NCBI GenBank assembly: GCA_001899305.1
Contig: MKWL01000021.1
Location: 1 to 64,000, forward strand
Source: Thiobacillus sp. 0-1251
Lineage (GTDB): Bacteria; Pseudomonadota; Gammaproteobacteria; Burkholderiales; Thiobacillaceae
Direction of reading: 5' to 3'
DNA: 64,000 bases
In this document: positions 9,485 to 18,182 of the stretch, piece by piece
How the letters are laid out: each line of letters starts with the position of its first letter
How positions within the stretch are numbered: position 1 is the stretch's first letter
Translations under genes and position numbers: made by a program
Notes under the pieces: model-generated
Database searches by the model: none
Told to the model about the DNA's origin: nothing
The model's input: the letters and a program-made list of their open reading frames with translations, nothing else

Positions 9485-10153
9485 TTACAAGGGAATGAAA
9501 CTGAGGAAAAAGCGCGCCAGCCAGCTCATCACTTCGGCCGAGTCGAACTTGGCGCTGGAGCGGTATTCGATGCGCGCGTCAGCCACTTTGGCCGACGACA
9601 CGGTATTGCCCGCCTGGATGGTGTCGGGCTGTATCACACCGGACAGGCGGATGTACTCGGTGCTCTTGTCGAGCGCGATCTGCTTTTCGCCGGCGACCAC
9701 CAGATTGCCGTTCGGCAGCACCTCGGTCACGGTGACGGTGATGTTTCCGGTGAAGAGGTTGCTGGAGTCGATCGCCGACTTGTCGTCGTACGAGGTCGAC
9801 GAATCGGCCTTCACGCCGGCGCCCTGGAAGGTCTTGAGCGGCAGCCCGGCGACGGCGCTGATCGACGAATCGACCGCGCCGGTCTTCGACCCGTTGGACG
9901 ACGCCTTCTTGCCGGCCTGCGTCTTCTCGTTGATGACGATGGTCAGCACGTCGCCGACGTGGCGCGCGCGCCGGTCTTCGAACATGGGGGTATAGGAAGC
10001 GACCTGGTAGATGGCGCCATTGCCGGCCGCCTGGGTGGGCAGCGCCTGCGGACGCGCCGTGGTGGGCTGCTGGATGATGGACGACGGCGTGGTGCCGCAG
10101 CCCGCCAGCCCCAGCAGCATCCCGACACATCCCACGATACGCGACATCTTCAT
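9485..10153 (-). CDS. flgH: Flagellar L-ring lipoprotein FlgH
   Basis: Outer-membrane lipoprotein that forms the L ring. The 222-residue product has a short signal peptide ending in the lipobox LAGC, lipidated Cys19. The conserved GDVLTIVINEKTQAGKKAS segment follows, with the C-terminal beta region (GNLVVAGEKQ). The reading frame stays open far upstream inside flgG, but GAGG lies 6-7 bases before the ATG at 10153, and the signal peptide begins there. It starts 8 bp after the flgG stop. Confidence 0.95.
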   Translation of the reverse strand: MKMSRIVGCVGMLLGLAGCGTTPSSIIQQPTTARPQALPTQAAGNGAIYQVASYTPMFEDRRARHVGDVLTIVINEKTQAGKKASSNGSKTGAVDSSISAVAGLPLKTFQGAGVKADSSTSYDDKSAIDSSNLFTGNITVTVTEVLPNGNLVVAGEKQIALDKSTEYIRLSGVIQPDTIQAGNTVSSAKVADARIEYRSSAKFDSAEVMSWLARFFLSFIPL

Positions 10154-10161
10154 GGCCAACC

Positions 10162-10944
10162 TCAGAGCTGGGTCAGGCGCTGCAACATCTGGTCGGATGT
10201 CGTGATCGCCTTGCTGTTGATTTCGTAGGCACGCTGGGTCTGGATCATGTTGACCATCTCTTCCACGACGTTGACGTTCGAGGTTTCGACATAGCCCTGA
10301 TTGAGCGTGCCGGCGCCGTTGCTGCCGGGTGCGTTGGAGCTCGGCGTGCCCGATGCGGCGGTTTCGGCATAGAGGTTCTCGCCCAGGCTCTGCAGGCCGG
10401 CCGGATTGACGAACATCGCCAGCTGCAGGGTGCCGACGGTCACCGGCGTGGACGACCCGGCCTGCTGCACCGACACCGTGCCGTCGCGCCCGATGGTCAG
10501 GGTCTGGGTATCGGGGGGAATCGTGATGGCCGGCTGCACCGCATAGCCGCTGGACGTCACCAATTGGCCGTTGGAATCGGCCTGGAAGGAGCCGTCGCGC
10601 GTGTAGGAGGTCGTGCCGTCCGGCATCAGCACCTGGAAGAAACCGTTGCCCTGGATCGCCACGTCCTTGGCGTTGCCGGTCTGCTGCAGATTCCCTTGCG
10701 TGAAGATGCGCTCGGTGGCCACCGTTTTCACGCCGGTGCCGATCTGCAGGCCGGAAGGCAGCTGCGTCTGCTCGGACGACTGCGCGCCGGGCTGGCGGAT
10801 GGTCTGATACAGCAGGTCCTCGAACACTGCACGCGCGCGCTTGAACCCGCTGGTGCTGACGTTGGCGAGGTTGTTGGAAATCACGTCCATTTGCGTCTGC
10901 TGCGCATCCAGACCGGTTTTGGCAATCCACAGTGAGCGAATCAT
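10162..10944 (-). CDS. flgG: Flagellar distal rod protein FlgG
   Basis: Major distal-rod subunit, exported by the flagellar type III system. It has 260 residues, the same as the enterobacterial protein. The rod/hook N-terminal motif is [20 protein letters not shown]. The central hook-basal-body motif is [19 protein letters not shown], and the C-terminal helix is [19 protein letters not shown]. It lies between flgF (25 bp gap) and flgH (8 bp gap) in the standard order. Confidence 0.96.
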   Translation of the reverse strand: MIRSLWIAKTGLDAQQTQMDVISNNLANVSTSGFKRARAVFEDLLYQTIRQPGAQSSEQTQLPSGLQIGTGVKTVATERIFTQGNLQQTGNAKDVAIQGNGFFQVLMPDGTTSYTRDGSFQADSNGQLVTSSGYAVQPAITIPPDTQTLTIGRDGTVSVQQAGSSTPVTVGTLQLAMFVNPAGLQSLGENLYAETAASGTPSSNAPGSNGAGTLNQGYVETSNVNVVEEMVNMIQTQRAYEINSKAITTSDQMLQRLTQL

Positions 10945-10969
10945 GTCGGTTCCTTCAAGAATTGGGGGA

Positions 10970-11710
10970 TCAGTTCATCGACAGCAACTGGCCGGCCTTG
11001 CTGTCGTTGCTCTCTGCGTTCTGCAGCAGCTTCATGTTCATGTCGAACGAACGGGCCAGCGAGATCATGTTGACCATGGCGTCGACGACGTTGACGTTGC
11101 TCGACTCAAGCGCGCCGCTGACCACTTTCACATTGGGATCGGCTTCCGCCGTCTGGCCATCCTTCATGCGGAACAGGCCATCGTCGCCGCGCACCAGATC
11201 CGCCGTGGGCGGGTTCACCAGTTTCAGCTTGCCGACCGAAGTGAGGCCGGTGGCGGCGGAACCGTCGGGCACCAGCGAGATCGTGCCGTCCTTGCCGATG
11301 GCGACGTTGCGACCCGGCGGGATGGACAGCGGGCCGCCGTCGCCCATGACGTTGAGGCCGTCATGGGTCTGCAGCACGCCGTTCTCGTCCATCTTCAGGC
11401 TGCCGTTGCGGGTATAGGCTTCGCTGCCGTCGGCCGCCTGCACCACGATCCAGCCGTCGCCCTGCACCGCCACGTCGAGGTCGCGACCGGTCTGCTGGAT
11501 CGCACCGGACCGGAAATCGCTGCCGGTGGTGGAGTCGACCACGAACGCCCGGGTGGGCAGGATCGCGCCCTGCACCGGCACCGCGCGGAACTGGTCGATC
11601 TGCGCACGGAAGCCCGTGGTGGTCGCGTTCGCCAGGTTGTTCGACGTGGTCGCCTGCTGCTCCAGCGCGTGCTTCGCGCCGGTCATGGCGGTGTAGATGA
11701 GACGGTCCAT
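10970..11710 (-). CDS. flgF: Flagellar proximal rod protein FlgF
   Basis: Proximal-rod subunit. The 246-residue product begins [20 protein letters not shown] and carries the family motif [17 protein letters not shown]. The central [20 protein letters not shown] and the C-terminal [20 protein letters not shown] complete the signature. Length is close to the enterobacterial FlgF (251). It is distinguished from flgG by this N-terminus and by its place between flgE and flgG. Confidence 0.94.
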   Translation of the reverse strand: MDRLIYTAMTGAKHALEQQATTSNNLANATTTGFRAQIDQFRAVPVQGAILPTRAFVVDSTTGSDFRSGAIQQTGRDLDVAVQGDGWIVVQAADGSEAYTRNGSLKMDENGVLQTHDGLNVMGDGGPLSIPPGRNVAIGKDGTISLVPDGSAATGLTSVGKLKLVNPPTADLVRGDDGLFRMKDGQTAEADPNVKVVSGALESSNVNVVDAMVNMISLARSFDMNMKLLQNAESNDSKAGQLLSMN

Positions 11711-11735
11711 ACGGCCCCCTTAAATGCTCACGGCA

Positions 11736-12962
11736 TCAACGCAGGTTGACCAGGGTCTGCATCACCGCATCCTGGGTCTTGATGGTCTGCGCGTTGGCCT
11801 GGTACACCCGCTGCGCGGTGATCATGTTGACCAGCTCGGCGGTGAGGTCGACGTTGGAATCTTCCACGGCCGACGACTGCAACACGCCCAGGCTGCCCGA
11901 GTTGGGCGTGCCGACCAGCGGCGACCCCGAGGTCGAGGATTCGGTCCACATGTTGTTGCCCATCTGCTGCAGGCCGTTGGGGTTGGAGAAATTCGCCAGC
12001 ACCACCTGGCCCAGCACGGCCGACTGGCCGTTGGTGTAACGGCCCAGGACCACGCCATCGGAGCCGACGTTGAAGCCGGCCAGGCGACCCGAGGTATAGC
12101 CGTTCTGATCCAGCGTGTTGACGCTGAACGCGGACCCGAACTGGGTGGTGCCGGTGTAATCGAAGGTGACGGGGAAAGGCGAGGTCGCGCCCGTTGCCGT
12201 GGCCGGCACGTTGATGGCCGCAAGCGGCATCGCAGTCGTCAGGGCGCCGCTGGCGTTGAAATTCAGCGTGGCGACCGGGCCTGCGCCGATCTGGGTACCG
12301 TCGTTGGCCGCATACACATCCCACGCGCCGGATGGCCGCTTCACATAGTAGGTTTGCAGCGTCTGGGAATTGCCCAGGCTGTCGTAGACCGATACCGCGG
12401 TCGAATTGTGGAAGGTGGTCGGGTCGTTCATGTTGAACGGCGTGACGGTTCCGTCGATCGGCGTGCTGCCCGAATCCAGGTTGAGCACGGCGGTCACGTC
12501 CGTGGTGATGTTCGGCACCAGGTCGGCCGTATTGATCCGGATCGGCGACGGTGCGCCGACCGACAGCACGCCGCTCGCATTCGCCGTATAGCCGGTCAGT
12601 TTGGCCCCGGTCGGGTTGACGATGTAACCGCTCTTGTCGAGCTGGAACTGGCCGTTGCGCTGGTAGGCGATCTCGCCGTTGGTGTCCATGCGGAAGAAGC
12701 CGCCTCCATTGATCGCCATGTCCAGCGGATTGTTGGTGGAGGTGATGTTGCCCTGGGTGAACTGCTGGGTCACCTGCGAAACCTTGGTGCCGATGCCGAC
12801 GTTGGAGCCGCCGGCACCCGTCAGGGAGTTGGCGTAGACGTCGGCGAACTGGGCCTGGGACTGCTTGAATCCGACCGTGCCGGAGTTGGCTACGTTATTG
12901 CCGATGACGTCCAGGTTCTTTGCGGCGGCGTTGAGTCCGCTCAATCCTTGCTGAAAACTCAT
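11736..12962 (-). CDS. flgE: Flagellar hook protein FlgE
   Basis: Structural subunit of the hook. The 408-residue product starts MSFQQGLSGLNAAAKNLDVI with the motif NNVANSGTVGFKQSQAQFAD. A GGGFFRMDTNGEIAYQRNGQ segment follows, then a large variable surface region (about 150-330) and the C-terminal helix ELVNMITAQRVYQANAQTIK. Length agrees with the family (about 400). The 56-bp gap after flgD is the second largest between structural genes of this run, after the 80 bp before flgK. Confidence 0.95.
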   Translation of the reverse strand: MSFQQGLSGLNAAAKNLDVIGNNVANSGTVGFKQSQAQFADVYANSLTGAGGSNVGIGTKVSQVTQQFTQGNITSTNNPLDMAINGGGFFRMDTNGEIAYQRNGQFQLDKSGYIVNPTGAKLTGYTANASGVLSVGAPSPIRINTADLVPNITTDVTAVLNLDSGSTPIDGTVTPFNMNDPTTFHNSTAVSVYDSLGNSQTLQTYYVKRPSGAWDVYAANDGTQIGAGPVATLNFNASGALTTAMPLAAINVPATATGATSPFPVTFDYTGTTQFGSAFSVNTLDQNGYTSGRLAGFNVGSDGVVLGRYTNGQSAVLGQVVLANFSNPNGLQQMGNNMWTESSTSGSPLVGTPNSGSLGVLQSSAVEDSNVDLTAELVNMITAQRVYQANAQTIKTQDAVMQTLVNLR

Positions 12963-13018
12963 GTTCTGCTCCTTGTGATGATGACTGGCGGCTTATCCGG
13001 CACGCCGACTCGAACTGC

Positions 13019-13684
13019 TCAGAAAATCTGCCGGATATCGGCATACCCCACGTTCGTATTGCCCGCCAGATTCAACTGCACGCCCTGGCTGTTCTGCGAA
13101 ACGCTGTTGACCGTCCCCAGGTTCAGGGCGGTGCTGTCGATTGCCTGGCCGCCCTGGACGGCATCGATCTTGAAGCTGTACTTGCCCGCGGGCGCGGCCG
13201 TCCCGGTGTCCGTCAGGCCATCCCATGCCACCACGTTCACGCCCGCGTCGCGCGAACCCAGCGTCAGCTTGCGCACCAGGGAGCCCGATGCGTCGTAGAT
13301 GCTGGCCGTGATCTTGTCGGCGGGGCGCGACAGTTCGAATCCCACGACGTTCTCGAGCTGGGCCGGGCTGATCGTATCGCCCGGAACCAGGACCGTCCGC
13401 CCGATCAGGCTGGCGGCCTGCGACATCTGGTTGGTGCCCAGGCTGGCGGCCATCGCCTGCAGGCTGCTGTTCATGTTCTCGATACCCTGCACCGTGCTGA
13501 GCTGGGCCATCTGGCTGGTCACCTGCGCGTTGTCGAGCGGGTTCAGCGGATCCTGATTCTTCATCTGGGCCACCAGCAGGCTCAGGAAGCGATTCTGCGT
13601 ATCCGCCACGCTGCTCTTCGAGGACGTGGATGCGCTTGTGCCAAACAGGCTGTTTACATTACTGGTGTCTTGTACGGTGCTCAT
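13019..13684 (-). CDS. flgD: Flagellar hook capping protein FlgD
   Basis: Scaffold that caps the growing hook; not part of the finished flagellum. The 221-residue product has the conserved N-terminal QNRFLSLLVAQMKNQDPLNP, followed by DNAQVTSQMAQLSTVQGIEN. The C-terminal half is the FlgD Ig/tudor-like domain (KITASIYDASGSLVRKLTLG and WDGLTDTGTAAPAGKYSF). Length is near the family value (about 230). It sits between flgC and flgE. Confidence 0.95.
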   Translation of the reverse strand: MSTVQDTSNVNSLFGTSASTSSKSSVADTQNRFLSLLVAQMKNQDPLNPLDNAQVTSQMAQLSTVQGIENMNSSLQAMAASLGTNQMSQAASLIGRTVLVPGDTISPAQLENVVGFELSRPADKITASIYDASGSLVRKLTLGSRDAGVNVVAWDGLTDTGTAAPAGKYSFKIDAVQGGQAIDSTALNLGTVNSVSQNSQGVQLNLAGNTNVGYADIRQIF

Positions 13685-13709
13685 GGTCGTTCCTCGTTAT
13701 CGCTGCTGT

Positions 13710-14114
13710 TCACTGTCCCAGGCTCAGGGTCTTGAGCAGCAGGGTCTTGGTGGTATTCATCATGTCCACGTTGGACTGGTACGAGCGCGAGGCGGAGATC
13801 ATGTTGACCATCTCCTCCACCACATTGACATTGGGCATGGTCACGTAGCCTTTCTCGTCGGCGAGCGGATTCTTGGGGTCGTACACCTGCTTCATCGGCG
13901 ACTGATCCTCGACCACCGCGGCCACGTTCACCCCGGTCGCGCCGTTCTCGCCTACCGGCGTGGCGGCGAACACGACCTGCTTGGCCTTGTAGGGCGTGCC
14001 GTCGGCGCTGGTCGCGCTGTCGGCGTTGGCCAGGTTGCTGGCGACGGTATTCAGCCGCTGCGACTGGGCGTTCATGGCCGAGCCGGCCACGCTGAAGATG
14101 TTGGACAGTGACAT
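13710..14114 (-). CDS. flgC: Flagellar proximal rod protein FlgC
   Basis: Proximal-rod subunit of 134 residues, identical in length to the enterobacterial protein. The N-terminal rod motif reads [20 protein letters not shown]. The central part has [13 protein letters not shown] and [20 protein letters not shown], and the C-terminal helix is [20 protein letters not shown]. It lies 12 bp after flgB and 25 bp before flgD. Confidence 0.95.
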   Translation of the reverse strand: MSLSNIFSVAGSAMNAQSQRLNTVASNLANADSATSADGTPYKAKQVVFAATPVGENGATGVNVAAVVEDQSPMKQVYDPKNPLADEKGYVTMPNVNVVEEMVNMISASRSYQSNVDMMNTTKTLLLKTLSLGQ

Positions 14115-14126
14115 GCGCTATGCTCC

Positions 14127-14534
14127 TTATCCCTGGATCGCCGCCATCATGGTCTTGATCTGCTGCGTGATCCGGGTCAGATTGAATTCGTAGTGAACGG
14201 CGTTGTCGGCGAAGGCGGCGCGTTCGGCATCCATGTTCACCGTGTTGCCGTCGACGCTGCCCTGGGCCGGCGTGCGGTACAGCAGCCCGGCTTCCGCCGC
14301 CACGCCCGGGTTGCCCGCCAGATGGCCGGGGGCGGTGGTGGCCAGCGCCGTGCCGTCGGTCGCGGACGTGCCCTGCAACGCGCTCTGCAGGGCGGTCTTG
14401 AAATCCAGGTCGCGCGCCTTGTAATTCGGCGTGTCGGCGTTGGCGATATTGGAAGCCAGCACCTGCTGGCGCTGCTCGCGTATGCGTAGCGCCTGGGTGT
14501 TGAAATTCAGCATGTCATCAAGCCGGTTCAGCAT
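14127..14534 (-). CDS. flgB: Flagellar proximal rod protein FlgB
   Basis: First gene of the minus-strand flagellar run and a proximal-rod subunit. The 135-residue product carries QQVLASNIANADTPNYKARD near its N-terminus and ends with NAVHYEFNLTRITQQIKTMM. The frame stays open far upstream, into the flgA region on the other strand. AGAGGTG lies 7 bases before the ATG at 14534, and the homologous start is there. A 6-bp hairpin lies about 19 bases before this ATG in the leader. Confidence 0.94.
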   Translation of the reverse strand: MLNRLDDMLNFNTQALRIREQRQQVLASNIANADTPNYKARDLDFKTALQSALQGTSATDGTALATTAPGHLAGNPGVAAEAGLLYRTPAQGSVDGNTVNMDAERAAFADNAVHYEFNLTRITQQIKTMMAAIQG

Positions 14535-14553
14535 GGTTTTCACCTCTTTCAGC

Positions 14554-14570
14554 CGCAAAGCCTTTTTGCG
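14554..14570 (-). promoter_or_regulatory. Leader hairpin upstream of flgB
   Basis: On the flgB transcript the sequence CGCAAA-AAGGC-TTTGCG can form a 6-bp stem with a 5-base loop, ending about 19 bases before the flgB ATG and just upstream of its ribosome site. It could affect translation or transcript stability of the flagellar operon. I could not find a convincing sigma-28 or sigma-54 promoter in the 171-bp flgB-flgA gap. Confidence 0.3.
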
Positions 14571-14705
14571 ATGACTGCATCCTAGGTACTCGCCTGTCCA
14601 TTCAATCGAACGATAAAGGGCACAAAGCCCGTTCATTTCGCCGTTTAAGATGGGGCGACGCTCCCTACAATGCGGCAGTGTGAGAAACCGAGCCAAGGAG
14701 TCGAC

Positions 14706-15422
14706 ATGGCACACAAACGTATCCGGGCCCTGGCAGGCCGACTGGGCGCCGGCCTGGCATTCGTGGCCGGCCTGGTTCTGCCCGCCGTGGCCCCCGCAGC
14801 GGACCAGCAGGACCCGGCCGCCATCCAGGCGCACGCCGAGCAGTTCCTGAAAAAACAGACCGCCGGCCTGCCCGGCAAGGTGACGATCCAGGTTGCCGCG
14901 CCGCGCGCCGCGCTGCCCGCCTGTTCCGCATTCGACGCCTTCCAGCCCACTGGCAGCCGCAGCATGGGGAAAACCACGATCGGCGTGCGTTGCCTGGCGC
15001 CCAGCCGATGGACGGTCTACCTGGCGGCGCAGATTCGCGTAATGGGGTCGTACGTCGTGACCCGCGAGCCACTGCCCGCCAACCACATCCTGAGCGCGGA
15101 CGACCTCACGCTGCGCGAAGGCGATCTGGGCAGCCTGCCGGCCGATGTCGTCACCAATGCCGATGACCTGAAGGGATACCGCACCGTATCGGGGGTGGCC
15201 GCCGGGGCGCCGCTGCGCAATGCGCTGCTGCGCCCTCCGCTCGCCGTGCAACAGGGGCAGAGCACCCGCCTGGTGATGAACGGGCCGGGCTTTTCCATCC
15301 AGAGCGAAGGCCAGGCGCTGGCCAACGCCAGCCGGGGCGACCGGGTCCGGGTGAAAACCCCTTCCGGCGAAGTGGTCAGCGGCGTGGCGCAGGACGGCCA
15401 GCGGGTGGTCGTCGCCTTCTAA
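14706..15422 (+). CDS. flgA: Flagellar P-ring assembly chaperone FlgA
   Basis: Periplasmic chaperone for FlgI polymerisation. The start at 14706 is set by AAGGAG five bases upstream and by the signal peptide that follows (residues 1 to about 31, LAGRLGAGLAFVAGLVLPAV). The mature part contains the SAF-like domain (VVTREPLPANHILSADDL) and the C-terminal GVAQDGQRVVVAF. Length is 238 residues, near the family norm. It is divergent from flgB across a 171-bp gap and followed by flgM, the typical arrangement in beta- and gammaproteobacteria. Confidence 0.94.
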   Translation: MAHKRIRALAGRLGAGLAFVAGLVLPAVAPAADQQDPAAIQAHAEQFLKKQTAGLPGKVTIQVAAPRAALPACSAFDAFQPTGSRSMGKTTIGVRCLAPSRWTVYLAAQIRVMGSYVVTREPLPANHILSADDLTLREGDLGSLPADVVTNADDLKGYRTVSGVAAGAPLRNALLRPPLAVQQGQSTRLVMNGPGFSIQSEGQALANASRGDRVRVKTPSGEVVSGVAQDGQRVVVAF

Positions 15423-15520
15423 ATCGGGTAGATTGGATCGGGCAGACTTCAGAAAGTCCGTAAATTGACGTTACTGAGTTAGCTTAAGAAACCGAGCACC
15501 TGCCCGATCAGGAAACTGCC

Positions 15521-15817
15521 ATGAAAATCGATCCCGGCCTGAAACCGATCACCCTGCCGAATTCCGTCGAAACCCGCCCCGGCAAGGCCGAAGACGCCAA
15601 GCCCGCTGATGCCCAGAAGACGGATGTCAACCTGAGTCCGCGCGCCCTCCAGCTGAAACAGCTGGAATCGCAACTGGCGGCGATTCCGGTCGTCGACCGC
15701 GCCCGCGTGGACAGCATCAAGCAAGCCATCACCCGCGGGGAATACACCATCAATACCGGAAACATTGCGGAAAACCTGCTCAACTCGGTCAAGGAAATGC
15801 TCCATGTCGCCAAGTGA
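15521..15817 (+). CDS. flgM: Anti-sigma-28 factor FlgM
   Basis: Small exported protein that holds the flagellar sigma factor FliA inactive until the hook is complete. The 98-residue product has a disordered N-terminal half (DPGLKPITLPNSVE) and the conserved C-terminal binding segment (VDSIKQAITRGEYTINTGNI). It follows flgA after 98 bp, in which I could not identify a clear FliA promoter, and overlaps flgN by 14 bases. Confidence 0.95.
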   Translation: MKIDPGLKPITLPNSVETRPGKAEDAKPADAQKTDVNLSPRALQLKQLESQLAAIPVVDRARVDSIKQAITRGEYTINTGNIAENLLNSVKEMLHVAK

Positions 15818-16292
15818 TCCGTCCTCCAGCCCGGCCCTGATCGCCAAACTGACGATGGAAGGCGCGGCCTGGCAGGCCCTGCTGAATGTCATGGGCGAAG
15901 AGGAACGCGCACTGGTAGACGGCGAAGCCGATCGCCTGGCCCCACTGAACGCCTCCAAGCTGTCGCAACTGCAAACGCTCAGCAACCTGGCGCGCACGCG
16001 CCATGACGATCTGCTGGCGGCCGGCCACACCCCCGACCACGCCGGGATGGATGCCTGGCTGACCCAGCATGGCCAGCCCGAACATCTCGCACGCTGGCAG
16101 CAGCTGTGCGACATGGAACAACGGGCACGCGCCCTGAACCAGCGTATCGGCACGCTGATCGATATGCGTCTGGCTTCCACCCGCCAGGCGCTCAATGTGC
16201 TGGTCCACGCCGCGACCAATCAGAACGGCCTGTACGACCAGGCTGGCCAGTCCGTCGCCGCCAGCAAGGGCAAGCCCCTGGCAGCAGCCTAA
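15804..16292 (+). CDS. flgN: Flagellar export chaperone FlgN
   Basis: Cytosolic chaperone for FlgK and FlgL. The product, 162 residues of mostly helix, matches the FlgN family in length, position after flgM and the C-terminal region (RIGTLIDMRLASTRQALNVL, then TNQNGLYDQAGQS). The ATG at 15804 lies inside flgM and has AAGGAAA about 8 bases upstream; the longer open frame to 15765 has no comparable site. It converges on mnmC with a 16-bp gap. Confidence 0.88.
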   Translation: MSPSDPSSSPALIAKLTMEGAAWQALLNVMGEEERALVDGEADRLAPLNASKLSQLQTLSNLARTRHDDLLAAGHTPDHAGMDAWLTQHGQPEHLARWQQLCDMEQRARALNQRIGTLIDMRLASTRQALNVLVHAATNQNGLYDQAGQSVAASKGKPLAAA

Positions 16293-16308
16293 GCCTGCGC
16301 CCCAGGCG

Positions 16309-18138
16309 CTAGCGTTCGAAACGTCCGGGCGCGATCGCCCGCATCAACTCGATTTCCAGTGGCCAGGGCTGGCCGGTCATCTGATCGGCCAGCGCCTCGC
16401 CCAGCACCCCCGCCCACACGACACCGCGCGAGGCATAGCCCGCCGCGACATACAGTCCGGTCTGCCCGTCGACTGCGCCCACCAGCGGCAGCCGATCCGG
16501 CAGGGTAGCGCGCAACGAGGCGCGGCCACTCACCTGCCCCACGGCCACACGCTCGCCCACGCCCGGCAGGATCGCCTCCAGCCGGGCCAGGTTGGCGAGA
16601 TCGCTTTCCAGGCGGGGTGACGTGTCGTCGTCATCGTGTTCGTACGTAGCGCCGACCAGCGGTTGTGCGCTTGTGCCCTTCAGGGTGCCCGGCGTCACAT
16701 AGCCTTCACGGGCAATCACCCGCCGGATGTCCGGCAGGCTGCCGGGCGGCAAGCGCGTGATCTGCCCGCGCACGGTATTGAGCGGCCAGCGCTGCCCGTG
16801 CACCAGTGTCGGGGCGTCGCGCGCGTTTGCCAGCACCACGGCATCGGCCTCGGCCAGTACCGTGCCTTCCCGATCCATGACGTGCCATCCCGCCGCAACG
16901 CGCGTCACGCGCGCAACGGCACAGTTCGTCTGCACACGGATGGCCGGATGGCCGAGCCAGGCACGGCACAGGCTCCCCGGAACCACCCAGCCCGCTGCCG
17001 GGTAATACACACCGGGGGCTGTCACCGGCCAGTTCGCCAGCTCGCGTGCGGCCGCCTGTTCCACCCAATACGCATAATCGGTCGGCGGCATCGTGGCCGC
17101 CAGTGCCTGCCGCTGCTTCGCGGCCGCTTCCGCATTCTTGGCCAGATGCAGCACGCCACAGCGCGCCCACTCGATGCCCTCCAGCATCGCCCATGCGCGC
17201 AGGTCGTGCAGGAAGGCCGCCCGCGTCAGGCGCGTCGCAAGGGTGTCGTCGCGCGAGATCACCGGCCGGAACACCGCCACCGGATTGCCCGAAGCCGCCT
17301 GCGCCGGTGAACCGGCACGCTCCAGCACGGTAACCGCCACGCCACGCTGTGCCAGCGCATGAGCCACGGCAGCGCCTGCCACACCGGCGCCGACGACGGC
17401 GACATGCCGCGGCACCGCAGCGTCGGCCCGGCGGCTTTCCTCCTGGAAACGTGCGTGCAGGCAATGCCGCTTGCGGCCGTAGCCCACCCGCTTCTCGCAG
17501 ACGAAACCGATCCGCCCTAGGCCCTCGCGTACCGAGGCCGCCACGGTATAGGTCGCGGCCATCGCGCCCGGCCGGGCCAGCGGCACCAACGCGTCGAACA
17601 GCGCGGGCTGCCACAGGTCGGCGTTGCAGTCGGGTGCGAAGCCATCCAGGTAGAACGCGTCCACCTCGGCCTGCACCTGCGGCAGGCAATCGAGCGCGTC
17701 GCCCAGCATCAGGGTGAGCTGCACGCGCCCGTCGTCGAGCGCGATGCGGTGGAAACCCGGCGTCAGCGTCGGCCAGTTCGCCAGCAGTTCTTCCGAGAGC
17801 GGTGCGAATTCCGGCCACTGTGCATGCAGCCGCGCCAGGTCTTCGGTACGGAACGGGTGTTTCTCGACCGACAGGAAATGCAGCCGCGCGGGACGCGCCG
17901 GGTCGTCTCGCCAGGCCGCCCAGGTCGCCAGGAAATTCAGCCCGGTGCCGAAGCCGGTTTCCAGCACGACGAAATTGCTCCGCTGAGACCACGCCTGCGG
18001 CAGCCCGCAGCCCTGCAGAAAGACATGGCGCGCCTGCCCGGCGCCGCCGTCGGCGGAATGGTAGATGTCGCCGTAGGCGGCGGAATACGGGACGCCGTCC
18101 TTGAATTCGAGGCGGGCAGGGGCGATGGTTTTCAGCAT
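16309..18138 (-). CDS. mnmC: Bifunctional tRNA wobble-uridine modification enzyme MnmC
   Basis: Carries out the last steps of 5-methylaminomethyl-2-thiouridine synthesis at U34: an FAD domain removes the carboxymethyl group and a SAM domain methylates the amine. The 609 residues begin with the methyltransferase part (about 1-235; VLETGFGTGLNFLATW, DAFYLDGFAPDCNADLW). An FAD-dependent oxidoreductase follows from about 250 (VAVVGAGVAGAAVAHALA, then SGNPVAVFRPVISRDD). Both domains look intact. It is an isolated minus-strand gene between flgN and the export cluster, divergent from the latter by 44 bp. Confidence 0.95.
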   Translation of the reverse strand: MLKTIAPARLEFKDGVPYSAAYGDIYHSADGGAGQARHVFLQGCGLPQAWSQRSNFVVLETGFGTGLNFLATWAAWRDDPARPARLHFLSVEKHPFRTEDLARLHAQWPEFAPLSEELLANWPTLTPGFHRIALDDGRVQLTLMLGDALDCLPQVQAEVDAFYLDGFAPDCNADLWQPALFDALVPLARPGAMAATYTVAASVREGLGRIGFVCEKRVGYGRKRHCLHARFQEESRRADAAVPRHVAVVGAGVAGAAVAHALAQRGVAVTVLERAGSPAQAASGNPVAVFRPVISRDDTLATRLTRAAFLHDLRAWAMLEGIEWARCGVLHLAKNAEAAAKQRQALAATMPPTDYAYWVEQAAARELANWPVTAPGVYYPAAGWVVPGSLCRAWLGHPAIRVQTNCAVARVTRVAAGWHVMDREGTVLAEADAVVLANARDAPTLVHGQRWPLNTVRGQITRLPPGSLPDIRRVIAREGYVTPGTLKGTSAQPLVGATYEHDDDDTSPRLESDLANLARLEAILPGVGERVAVGQVSGRASLRATLPDRLPLVGAVDGQTGLYVAAGYASRGVVWAGVLGEALADQMTGQPWPLEIELMRAIAPGRFER

Positions 18139-18182
18139 GGCCGAATGTTACATTGAGGCAGTTCACTGTCGTCTCTCCCATC

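Noticed and set aside
7394-10228. A 944-codon plus-strand open frame opposite flgJ, flgI and flgH
   Set aside because: It spans three real genes on the other strand and translates to His/Arg-rich sequence without domains.
10154-10930. Upstream extension of flgH to 481 codons
   Set aside because: The extension overlaps flgG out of frame; the lipoprotein signal and ribosome site place the start at 10153.
14535-14705. Sigma-28 or sigma-54 promoters between flgB and flgA
   Set aside because: Partial matches (TAAA, GCCGTTTAA) have the wrong spacing on either strand; nothing convincing.
14535-15251. Upstream extension of flgB to 374 codons
   Set aside because: The extension is antisense to flgA; the ribosome site and rod-protein homology start at 14534.
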